DNA of 21,978 bases from assembly GCA_903881205.1 (NCBI GenBank), contig CAIRSC010000017.1:1-21978 (forward strand). The letters run 5' to 3'. Below are positions 1 through 6,900 of this stretch, piece by piece (positions within the stretch are counted from its first letter, which is position 1; each line of letters opens with the position of its first letter). The notes beneath the pieces were generated by a model that searched no databases, was not told the DNA's origin, and worked only from the letters and a program-made list of their open reading frames with translations. The position numbers and the translations under genes were made by a program. This stretch comes from an uncultured bacterium. GTDB lineage: Bacteria > Patescibacteriota > Minisyncoccia > Phycocordibacterales > UBA2100.

Positions 1-2
1 TA

Positions 3-488
3 CAGCTGGGCCTCAGTACGCTTCCGTCCGAGCTTCCGCTGCTCGATACCTACCTCAAAATGCCAAATGTGCATCTCGCACTTGATCCGGAGTTCGCCAT
101 GAAGGGCGGGGCGAAGCCGGGGACAGTGATCGGTACGCTCGACGCCACCGATATCAACTATGTGGCGCAATACCTTGCGAAGATCGTTCAGGATAACAAT
201 CTGCCTCCGAAGGTCCTCGTCGTGCATCGATTTACTGAGGCGATGGTCACGCATTACTACAATATAAAACCGCTCGCCGAGGTGCAGATCATTATGGATA
301 TGGACGGATGGGGATCGCCGTCGAAAAAGATCGGTACGTACACATCGTTCATTGCGCCGGAGCCCGTGCAGTTCACCGGATTCAAGCTCTTCTACAAGAA
401 TGATGTGTTGCCTCCGAGTACTCGCATGCTCACACCTGCCGAATTGCTCAAGCTTAAGCCGATCCCGAGCTTCGTTCAGTTCCAATAA
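3..488 (+). CDS. Conserved extracytoplasmic/lipoprotein-like protein of unknown function, 5' truncated by the window
   Basis: The reading frame is open from the first complete codon at position 3 to the TAA at 486-488, so the gene begins upstream of the window; the ATG at 60 is internal. About 161 residues are visible. The region around LALDPEFAM, KVLVVHRF, IIMDMDGWGSP and the ending LLKLKPIPSFVQFQ resembles a conserved family annotated as hypothetical protein or lipoprotein in Actinobacteria and CPR genomes. Alternating hydrophobic strands ending in acidic residues (VLVVHRF, VQIIMDMDG) would suit the C-terminal part of a TIM-barrel-like fold, but no catalytic residue can be assigned. The signal peptide or lipobox expected at the N-terminus lies outside the window. 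The next gene starts 55 bases downstream behind its own promoter-like sequence. Function unknown; family resemblance is from memory. Confidence 0.75.
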   Translation, partial: QLGLSTLPSELPLLDTYLKMPNVHLALDPEFAMKGGAKPGTVIGTLDATDINYVAQYLAKIVQDNNLPPKVLVVHRFTEAMVTHYYNIKPLAEVQIIMDMDGWGSPSKKIGTYTSFIAPEPVQFTGFKLFYKNDVLPPSTRMLTPAELLKLKPIPSFVQFQ

Positions 489-521
489 ACAGCGCGTCTG
501 TTGATGCGCGGATTGTCGCGG

Positions 522-527
522 TATACT
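522..527 (+). promoter_or_regulatory. -10-like box upstream of the 87-aa membrane protein
   Basis: TATACT is followed 16 bases later by the ATG at 544, predicting a leader of about 10 bases with no Shine-Dalgarno. The nearest -35-like sequence is TTGATG at 501-506, at a short 15-base spacing. A second similar hexamer, TATACG at 535-540, lies too close to the ATG to serve. Confidence 0.4.
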
Positions 528-543
528 TGATCGATATACGACT

Positions 544-807
544 ATGCCTGCCGAAGATACATTCGAAAAAGAAGGACTTGAGCATCTTGCCCGCATCGAG
601 ACCGAGCTCGAAGAGATCAAGGATCGCACCGCCAACTCCAAGCGTTCGTTCATCAACGGCATGTGGCAAGGCGCCGGAGCGATCGTGGGCTCGATCGCTG
701 CGATCATCTTGCTTGGTTGGGGATTGTCGCTGCTGGGCCTTGTGCCCGGTGTCGGAGAGATCGCGAACTCATTGCATAGTCTGGTGGATCAGGTCCGATC
801 GCGTTGA
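544..807 (+). CDS. Small single-helix membrane protein (DUF5665-like architecture)
   Basis: This 87-residue protein has a charged, probably helical N-terminus (residues 1-38, rich in Glu, Lys and Arg), one hydrophobic segment at about residues 42-66 (Gly- and Ile-rich, then LLGWGLSLLGLVP) and a short polar tail. The order of a short coiled helix, an Arg/Lys-Ser-Phe junction, a Gly-rich membrane helix and a VPGVGEI-type loop is like that of DUF5665 and similar one-helix proteins common in CPR and Firmicutes. The ATG at 544 is chosen because it is the only start that follows the TATACT box; a longer ORF in another frame (527-880) has biased, Arg/Ser-rich composition and is a shadow. It ends 57 bases before the efflux genes. 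Role unknown. Confidence 0.7.
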   Translation: MPAEDTFEKEGLEHLARIETELEEIKDRTANSKRSFINGMWQGAGAIVGSIAAIILLGWGLSLLGLVPGVGEIANSLHSLVDQVRSR

Positions 808-852
808 CACAAGGTTTCGGGAACAAATTCACGCGGAAAATATGGTACATTT

Positions 853-858
853 TAGGAT
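853..858 (+). promoter_or_regulatory. -10-like hexamer of the efflux operon, leaderless spacing
   Basis: TAGGAT ends 6 bases before the ATG at 865, which would put transcription start on the ATG itself. TACATT at 846-851 is an alternative with a 13-base gap. The match is modest; the call is supported mainly by the same spacing at other genes here. Confidence 0.3.
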
Positions 859-864
859 ATACGT

Positions 865-2496
865 ATGCAGAGTGCTCTGAATTATCTACGCACCATGCCG
901 CGGTATTACACAATACCTGCCGGCGTTTTCATTATTGTGATATGCATCGCCGCGTATCTGCACTCACGAGCGGCAGGCACTGCGTCCGTTGATGCGGCCG
1001 ATGGACTTTCGCATGTACACATCGCTTCGATCGCCAGCTTGTCCTCTCAGTCGGGTCCGTTGCCGGTGACGGGCAAGGTGACATCGCTCAATGAAGCAAC
1101 GATCCTCGCGCAGACTTCAGGAGAGATTGTGAGTCTTTCACACGCGCTCGGCGACCGGGTGAGTGCGGGCGGCGTGATCGCACAATTTGAGAATAGTAGC
1201 CAACTGGCCGCAGTACTTCAGGCGCAGGGCGCATATGACGCCGCACAAGCGAATCTTGATAAGGTTCTCAATGGTAATCGATCGGAATTGGTAGACATTT
1301 CGCAGACAACAGCCGCAAAGGCACAGACCAACCTCGCACAGACCAAAACTTCGACGATCGACACGATACGCAATGCGTATGGCGTGAATGATGATGCGAT
1401 CCGCTCCAAGCTCGACGTTGTGTTTAGTAATCCGCGTACGACCAATGTGCAATTCAGTATGAACACGTCGAATCAGAGCATCGTGAACAAGATCACCCAG
1501 GAACGTGTCACGGTGGAGGCGATGCTTAATGCCGAAGCTGAGCGCTCGCAGAATCTGAACGCAAGCTCTGATCTTGTCGCCGAGCTCGCACAAGCGGCCG
1601 ATGATACGCGCCAGTTCAAATCATTCGCCGACGACGTCGCGGCTGCGCTCAATATCGCCATTGCGTCACAATCGATATCACAGGCAACGATTAGCGGATA
1701 TATTGCCAGCGCAAGTGCAGTACGTTCATCGTTCTCGACATCGCTCTCAGTACTCTCGGCGGCGTCGCAGGCGCTCACCGCAGCGTCCGCACAGGCTGAT
1801 GTTGCTTCGACCCAGCTTCAGCAGGATACCTCTGGCAGCCGCCCGGAAGATGATGCCGCAGCACGCGCGGCGCTCAAACAGGCGCAAGGTGCGCTCAATG
1901 CCGCACAGGCAAATCTCGAGAAGACGATCGTGCGAAGCCCGATCTCGGGCACCATCGTGAGCTTACCGGTCACGCGCGGAGATTTCGTCTCGAGCTTCGC
2001 TCAGGTCGCCGAGATATCCAATCCGCAGGCACTGCAGATCAAGGTGTATGTGACATCAGATGATGCACGGACGATTGCGGTTGGCGGTGCTGTCGCGATC
2101 GAAGGCGGAGTAACGGGCGTCGTAACGTCCATCGCGCCTGCGATCGATCCGAGTACCAACAAGATCCAGGTCGGTGTCGGTATCACCGGCGACCAGGGAT
2201 CGCTCACCGATGGCGAAACGGTCACCGTCACGATCGATCGCGTGAACGAAAAGACCGCGACAGCTACAAAATCTTCAGCTGCCATCTTGATCCCGATCGT
2301 CGCTGCCAAGATCACACCGGCCGGTACCTTCGTGTTCACCGTCGCGAGCTCCACGCTCATCGCGGAGCCTGTCACGCTTGGAGCGATACTTGGAGACCAG
2401 ATAACGGTCGTTTCGGGACTCACATCGGATGCCACTATCGTGACCGACGCACGCGGACTCAGTGACGGACAGAGCGTCGTCGTTGATACGCAATAA
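865..2496 (+). CDS. RND efflux membrane fusion protein (HlyD/AcrA-type periplasmic adaptor)
   Basis: A 543-residue adaptor that would couple the RND pump encoded next to it to the outer part of the envelope. It has one N-terminal membrane helix (about residues 15-31), then the first half of a lipoyl-like domain (about 70-112, SGEIVSLSHALGDRVSAGGV), a very long Ala/Ser/Gln-rich helical hairpin (about 113-350), the second lipoyl half (about 352-386, RSPISGTIVSLPVTRGDFV) and beta-barrel and membrane-proximal domains to the end. There is no lipobox Cys, so it is held by the helix. The ATG at 865 follows a -10-like TAGGAT at leaderless distance; ATG 895 is a possible shorter start. The stop lies 8 bases before the pump gene, indicating one operon. 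The hairpin, over 230 residues, is long for the family. Substrate unknown. Confidence 0.88.
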   Translation: MQSALNYLRTMPRYYTIPAGVFIIVICIAAYLHSRAAGTASVDAADGLSHVHIASIASLSSQSGPLPVTGKVTSLNEATILAQTSGEIVSLSHALGDRVSAGGVIAQFENSSQLAAVLQAQGAYDAAQANLDKVLNGNRSELVDISQTTAAKAQTNLAQTKTSTIDTIRNAYGVNDDAIRSKLDVVFSNPRTTNVQFSMNTSNQSIVNKITQERVTVEAMLNAEAERSQNLNASSDLVAELAQAADDTRQFKSFADDVAAALNIAIASQSISQATISGYIASASAVRSSFSTSLSVLSAASQALTAASAQADVASTQLQQDTSGSRPEDDAAARAALKQAQGALNAAQANLEKTIVRSPISGTIVSLPVTRGDFVSSFAQVAEISNPQALQIKVYVTSDDARTIAVGGAVAIEGGVTGVVTSIAPAIDPSTNKIQVGVGITGDQGSLTDGETVTVTIDRVNEKTATATKSSAAILIPIVAAKITPAGTFVFTVASSTLIAEPVTLGAILGDQITVVSGLTSDATIVTDARGLSDGQSVVVDTQ

Positions 2497-2504
2497 CATA
2501 TTCT

Positions 2505-5500
2505 ATGCTCTGGCTCTGGAATTTTTTTCTTGATAAGCGCCAGTTCAGTTACATTCTCGTCATTGCACTCGTGGTCTCGGGCTCGTATGCGCTGCTGCAG
2601 ATACCGAAGGAGAACTCGCCGTCTATCAATATCGCCATTGCCAGCGTAGTCACCGTGCTGCCGGGTGCGTCTGCGGTAGACATGGAGACCCTGGTTACCG
2701 ACAAGCTTGAGGATCAGATCACCAATATAAGCAACATCGACACCGTCACGTCGTCGTCGGGCGATGGAGTGTCATCGGTCATCGTTCAGTTTAATGCCAA
2801 TGCCGACGTCAATCAGTCGATACAGGATCTGCGCGATGCGGTCTCGCGTGCGGTACCGAATCTGCCCTCGGATGCGACTGCACCACAGGTCAACAAGTTC
2901 TCATTCTCCGATTCTCCGGTGCTGATAGTCTCAATTGCCGGAGACCGATCCCAAAGTGAATTCTCCGCACTGAGCAAAACGCTCTCAGACGATATTCAGA
3001 ATGTACCGGGCGTATCCACAGTGAGCGTGGCGGGAGTGCCGAAACGCGAAGTGGATGTGATCGTCCGCAAAGAATCACTCGACCAGTACGGGCTTAGGCT
3101 CACTGATGTGATCGGGGCGATCAGTGCTTCGAATGCGGCGCTCCCCGCCGGTTCGATCAGTATGAACGGCGTGAATTACAACGTGAACTTCAAGGGAGGT
3201 ATCACCGATCCGTCGGAAATAAATAATATAGCGGTGGGCAGCAAGAATGGCGTGCCTATCTATCTACGTGATGTTGCTGTCATATCCGACGGTCTTGCTC
3301 CAGCTTCGACCTATTCGCGCGTTTCGGTCGGCGGCAAGCCGAGCACCAGTGCGATCACATTGCAGATACACAAGCAATCGAGCGCGCGCATTATCGAGAC
3401 GGCAACTGCAGTCAAAGCAGAGCTGAAGAAACTGCAGGCAACCGATCTGAAGGGTCTCACGGTGTTGATACCCGATCAGACCGACATGGGGTACCAGGTG
3501 GGCAAACAGCTCGGAGACCTCACGAAAACCGGCTTCGAGACCGTGGCGCTCGTGGTGCTGATCCTGCTACTTACTATCGGATGGCGCGAATCCATCGTCG
3601 CGGCGCTCTCGATCCCGCTTTCATTTCTTATCGCGTTCATCGGACTCGACGTCACGGGCAACACGCTCAACTTCATCAGCTTTTTCGCGCTCATTCTCGG
3701 CGTGGGCATCCTTGTGGATTCAGGCATCGTCGTGACCGAAGCGATTCATGCGCGCATGAAGCAATACGGCAACGCCACCCTTGCCGCGCGCGCAGCACTG
3801 CATGACTACGCGTGGCCACTGATTGCCGGCACCATGGCGACGGTCGCAGTATTCGCGCCGCTGTTCTTCCTTTCGGGCATCATCGGACTTTTCATTGCAG
3901 GTATCCCATACACACTCATCTTCGTGCTCATGGCGTCGATCTTTGTCGCGCTTGGCATCGTGCCGCTCATCGCGATCCTTTTCACCAAACAAGAACCCAA
4001 TCGGTATGAAGTGCGATTGGAAGAATACACGCATCGTGTGACCGAGTGGTACAAAGATAAGCTTCGTCTGTTCCTCGTGCATCGCCGGTATCAACGAATA
4101 TTCTTGTGGACGCTCTCCATACTGTTTGTCGTCTCGCTCGCACTTCCGTTCACGCCGCTGGTCACCGCGATATTCTTCCCGCAGGGAGATCAGGATTTCG
4201 TGGATATCAATATACAAAGAGCGGAGGGTACCGCGCTGGCGCAGACGGATCTGGCGGCCCGCGAAGTCGAGGAGATCCTCTATGCCGATCCGGACGTCGC
4301 CTCATTTGAAACGATTGTGGGCCGAAGTGCCGATCCCGGAGACGGCAGCGGGGGATCCTCGGGGAGCAATCAGGCGAGTATCACCGTCAATCTCGCTGCC
4401 AAACATAAAAAATCAAGCACACAAATTCTCAGCGAACTCCAGCAGAAGTTTGCTCGTGTGACCGACGCGACCATTCAGGTGGTGCAGGCGAGCAATGGTC
4501 CGTCGGGCGGCGCGCCTATTCAGATCCAATTCGAGGGAGATAATTTGAGCGACCTCATCAATGCTGCCGACCGGGGCAAGCAGGTGCTCTCGACGATCCC
4601 GCATGTCACCAACATCACATCGACGACACAGAACAACGGGACCGAGTTCGATCTCACGATCGATCGTGCCAAGGCCAGCGCACTGGGTCTCAATACACTT
4701 ACTATTGCACAAACGCTGCGTGCTGCGATCAACGGAACCAAGGCCACCTCGATCACGCAGCCGAAACAAAATATCGATGTGGTTGTGAAGCTCAATCTTA
4801 ATGCTGCATTTACAAACGGCGGCGATACGAATCAGACGAGTATCGACAGTATCAAAAATCTAAGCATTCAGGGCCCCAATGGTCCGGTCATCCTTGGCTC
4901 AGTGCTCACCGATAGTCTCGGGCAGAGCAATGCTGCGATCGCGCACAAGGATAAGAACAGGATCGAGACTGTTTCCGCCTATCCCGACAGCAATACGACC
5001 GCCGGAGCGGTGACGACGGAATTCGATAAGCGTATCGCCGAACTCAAGCTTGCTCCCGGTGTGACGGTGTCGTACGGGGGAGACAACAAAGATATCATCC
5101 AGTCATTCACTCAAATGCTCATTGCGCTGGTCGCCGGACTCGCACTCATGTTCATGATCCTCATCATTTCATTCAATTCGTTCCGCTACACGTTCTACCT
5201 ACTCATGATCGTTCCGCTCTCACTCATTGGCGTGCTCGACGGTCTCGCGATCACCCGGCAGCCAATCTCATTCCCGTCGATGCTCGGATTCATCGCACTC
5301 GGCGGCGTGATCATCAATCACGCGATCATCCTCATGGACTCCATGATTCATCATGCACAAGAAGATCCGAACAAACCCATGCTCGATATCGTGGTTGATT
5401 CCGCAGCGATGCGCTTGCGGCCCATCGTACTCACCACCATTACGACGGTGTTCGGCATGATTCCGCTTGCGATGTCAAACCCGACTTGGGCACCGCTGGC

Positions 5501-5633
5501 ACTGAGCGTCATGTTTGGGCTTTCGTTCGCGATCATCCTCACTCTCGTGCTCGTGCCAACGCTTTTTTACCGCGCACAGACCAAGAAGCAGGCAGACGGC
5601 GCTCGGTCAGAAACAGAGATTTCGCGCGTCTAA
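2505..5633 (+). CDS. RND-family efflux permease (AcrB/HAE1-like)
   Basis: At 1042 residues this is a full-length RND pump: membrane helix 1 (about 12-30), a first large extracytoplasmic loop, helices 2-6 (about 340-490), helix 7 (about 530-550), a second loop and helices 8-12 (about 867-1020). Family motifs include IPKENSPSINIA after helix 1, and AAMRLRPIVLTTITTVFGMIP before helix 11 shortened here to its core RLRPIVLTT. The proton-relay positions are unusual: helix 4 reads ILVDSGIVV, with D405 followed by S406 where AcrB has Asp407-Asp408, and helix 10 reads GVIINHAIIL, with N938 aligned to AcrB Lys940. It follows the adaptor by 8 bases and precedes a small anchored protein by 6 bases. No outer-membrane factor gene is present. 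Substrate cannot be predicted. Confidence 0.9.
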   Translation: MLWLWNFFLDKRQFSYILVIALVVSGSYALLQIPKENSPSINIAIASVVTVLPGASAVDMETLVTDKLEDQITNISNIDTVTSSSGDGVSSVIVQFNANADVNQSIQDLRDAVSRAVPNLPSDATAPQVNKFSFSDSPVLIVSIAGDRSQSEFSALSKTLSDDIQNVPGVSTVSVAGVPKREVDVIVRKESLDQYGLRLTDVIGAISASNAALPAGSISMNGVNYNVNFKGGITDPSEINNIAVGSKNGVPIYLRDVAVISDGLAPASTYSRVSVGGKPSTSAITLQIHKQSSARIIETATAVKAELKKLQATDLKGLTVLIPDQTDMGYQVGKQLGDLTKTGFETVALVVLILLLTIGWRESIVAALSIPLSFLIAFIGLDVTGNTLNFISFFALILGVGILVDSGIVVTEAIHARMKQYGNATLAARAALHDYAWPLIAGTMATVAVFAPLFFLSGIIGLFIAGIPYTLIFVLMASIFVALGIVPLIAILFTKQEPNRYEVRLEEYTHRVTEWYKDKLRLFLVHRRYQRIFLWTLSILFVVSLALPFTPLVTAIFFPQGDQDFVDINIQRAEGTALAQTDLAAREVEEILYADPDVASFETIVGRSADPGDGSGGSSGSNQASITVNLAAKHKKSSTQILSELQQKFARVTDATIQVVQASNGPSGGAPIQIQFEGDNLSDLINAADRGKQVLSTIPHVTNITSTTQNNGTEFDLTIDRAKASALGLNTLTIAQTLRAAINGTKATSITQPKQNIDVVVKLNLNAAFTNGGDTNQTSIDSIKNLSIQGPNGPVILGSVLTDSLGQSNAAIAHKDKNRIETVSAYPDSNTTAGAVTTEFDKRIAELKLAPGVTVSYGGDNKDIIQSFTQMLIALVAGLALMFMILIISFNSFRYTFYLLMIVPLSLIGVLDGLAITRQPISFPSMLGFIALGGVIINHAIILMDSMIHHAQEDPNKPMLDIVVDSAAMRLRPIVLTTITTVFGMIPLAMSNPTWAPLALSVMFGLSFAIILTLVLVPTLFYRAQTKKQADGARSETEISRV

Positions 5634-5639
5634 ACACGT

Positions 5640-6134
5640 ATGAATCAAAAAACAGCGGGTCTCACGATCCTTGGCATCTTAGTGGGCGGCATTATGGGCT
5701 TTGCTATCTATACCAACACGTACTCTTCGACCGGTGAGACGGCGACTTCGACACAGGAACAAACCGACACACCTGAGCCCGTCGCGACGACATCGATCCC
5801 CGTTGCGCCTTCATACCATACTGGCGACACAATGACCGTTACCGCTCATGTCGGGCAGTCAGTACGAGCGCTCGGCGAAACACTCACACCGATACGAGTC
5901 GTGGATGACAGTCGCTGCCCCGCGGATGTGCAATGTATCTGGGCGGGAACTGTGCATGTGAGCGTTGCTATCGCAAGCGGTTCGGGAGATAGTGATATGA
6001 CATTTGAGCTCGGAAAAGTGGGCACGACCGAAGTAAATACGATCGCTCTCACGGCCGTCGCACCCACGAAAAATTCCAAGCAGGAGATCGCGTCCGGAGA
6101 TTACGTATTCACCTTTACGGTCACTCGCCGTTGA
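5640..6134 (+). CDS. Small membrane-anchored extracytoplasmic protein with CP-x(4)-CxW motif
   Basis: The 164-residue product has an N-terminal membrane helix (about residues 7-25), a Thr/Ser/Pro/Glu-rich linker (about 28-58) and a C-terminal beta-rich domain (about 60-164). The domain carries a recognisable motif, DSRCPADVQCIWAG, with C93 and C99 likely forming a disulfide and W101 next to them. This motif occurs in many short secreted bacterial proteins of unknown function, often with the same following strand (here TVHVSVAI). The ATG is 6 bases after the RND stop, so it is probably the third gene of the efflux operon and may assist the pump at the cell surface; that is inference. Its 3' end overlaps the convergent pseudouridine synthase gene by 14 bases. 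Confidence 0.8.
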   Translation: MNQKTAGLTILGILVGGIMGFAIYTNTYSSTGETATSTQEQTDTPEPVATTSIPVAPSYHTGDTMTVTAHVGQSVRALGETLTPIRVVDDSRCPADVQCIWAGTVHVSVAIASGSGDSDMTFELGKVGTTEVNTIALTAVAPTKNSKQEIASGDYVFTFTVTRR

Positions 6135-6843
6135 TGCCGAGACTCGAGAGCAGCGTCGCGAGCTCTGTGCCTTCGATCGCACGATACTCACCGAGCGGTA
6201 GTTTGCCCAATTTGATATTCATAATGCGCGTGCGCTCGAGATCGATCACATCGGTATGGAGTGTGGAGCACATGCGGCGGATCTGATGCTTCTTGCCTTC
6301 GGAGAGGATAATTGAAAATGTCTTTTCTCCTAGTATTTTCACTTTGCATTTCTTGGTAACGTAATCGCCGATGTCCACGCCGTTCTCCATATGCTGTTGG
6401 AACGAAGGGCGCAGCCGGTACGAGACGGTGACACGATATTCCTTCTCGTGATCGGATTCCGGATTGAGCAATGGATCGGTGATGCGGCCGTCGTCGGTGA
6501 GGATGATGAGGCCGTGCGAGTCCTTGTCGAGTCGGCCGATGGGGAAGACGCCGGAGAGATCCACCGCATGTTTGATATCCACTTCCTCGCCCTGCGGAGA
6601 GTGGGTGATGACCTCGCGCGGTTTATTGTATGCGTAATATCGATAGGTGCGCTTGGGCTGCCTCACGCTTACGATGTCATTCTCATTCACTTTGTCGCCG
6701 AGCGCGGCATGCTTACCGTTGATGAACACCATCTTTTTTTCGATCAAAGCATCCGCGCCGCGCCGCGTGGAATAGTTCTTGAGCGCAAGATATTTGTTGA
6801 TGCGCATCGGGTATTTCTCCGTATTATCGGCGATATCGGTCAT
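6121..6843 (-). CDS. rluF: 23S rRNA pseudouridine synthase, RsuA/RluF-like
   Basis: A 240-residue enzyme with an N-terminal S4 RNA-binding domain (about residues 12-60, MRINKYLALKNYSTRRGADA) and a RsuA/RluB-type catalytic domain. The catalytic Asp lies in the GRLDKDSHGLIIL motif. DHEKEYRVTV, VTKKCKVK, HQIRRMCS and LERTRIMN match E. coli RluF, which modifies U2604 of 23S rRNA, better than RsuA or RluB as I recall them. The start at 6843 is supported by TATACT on the minus strand ending 7 bases upstream, which predicts a leaderless message. The gene converges with the efflux operon, sharing 14 bases at the 3' ends, and is divergent from the ABC-F gene. The exact target base is not provable from sequence. 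Confidence 0.88.
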   Translation of the reverse strand: MTDIADNTEKYPMRINKYLALKNYSTRRGADALIEKKMVFINGKHAALGDKVNENDIVSVRQPKRTYRYYAYNKPREVITHSPQGEEVDIKHAVDLSGVFPIGRLDKDSHGLIILTDDGRITDPLLNPESDHEKEYRVTVSYRLRPSFQQHMENGVDIGDYVTKKCKVKILGEKTFSIILSEGKKHQIRRMCSTLHTDVIDLERTRIMNIKLGKLPLGEYRAIEGTELATLLSSLGINGE

Positions 6844-6850
6844 GGCGCGC

Positions 6851-6856
6851 AGTATA
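6851..6856 (-). promoter_or_regulatory. -10 box of the rluF-like gene, leaderless spacing
   Basis: On the minus strand this reads TATACT and ends 7 bases before the ATG at 6843. It overlaps by two bases the plus-strand TATGCT (6855-6860) that could serve the ABC-F gene, so the two promoters would compete for RNA polymerase. Confidence 0.5.
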
Positions 6857-6860
6857 TGCT
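6855..6860 (+). promoter_or_regulatory. -10-like box of the ABC-F gene
   Basis: TATGCT lies 40 bases before the ATG at 6901, predicting a leader of about 34 bases. This is one of the few genes here with a Shine-Dalgarno candidate: AAGGTG at 6887-6892, 8 bases from ATG 6901 but only 2 from ATG 6895, which favours the downstream start. Confidence 0.3.
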
Positions 6861-6900
6861 ACTTTCTATTTTGGTGCAGGTGCGGTAAGGTGCGATGGAA

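Noticed and set aside
680..710. Dense GATC/CGATCG tetramers, seen widely in the window, as a possible methylation or uptake signal
   Set aside because: They fit preferred codons such as ATC, GAT and CGC in adjacent positions; without a genome-wide count no excess can be claimed.
804..809. TTGACA, a perfect -35 hexamer, just before the efflux operon
   Set aside because: It overlaps the stop codon of the 87-aa gene, and no -10-like sequence lies 16-18 bases downstream (827-832 reads ATTCAC). The candidates near 846-858 are too far away.
3720..4217. 165-codon open frame on the minus strand inside the RND gene
   Set aside because: The RND frame is continuous with conserved helices here; the antisense product is Arg/Glu/His-rich with no recognisable domain.
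6391..6888. 165-codon plus-strand frame opposite the rluF-like gene
   Set aside because: It is the complement of conserved S4 and catalytic motifs and runs into the divergent promoter region; no family features.
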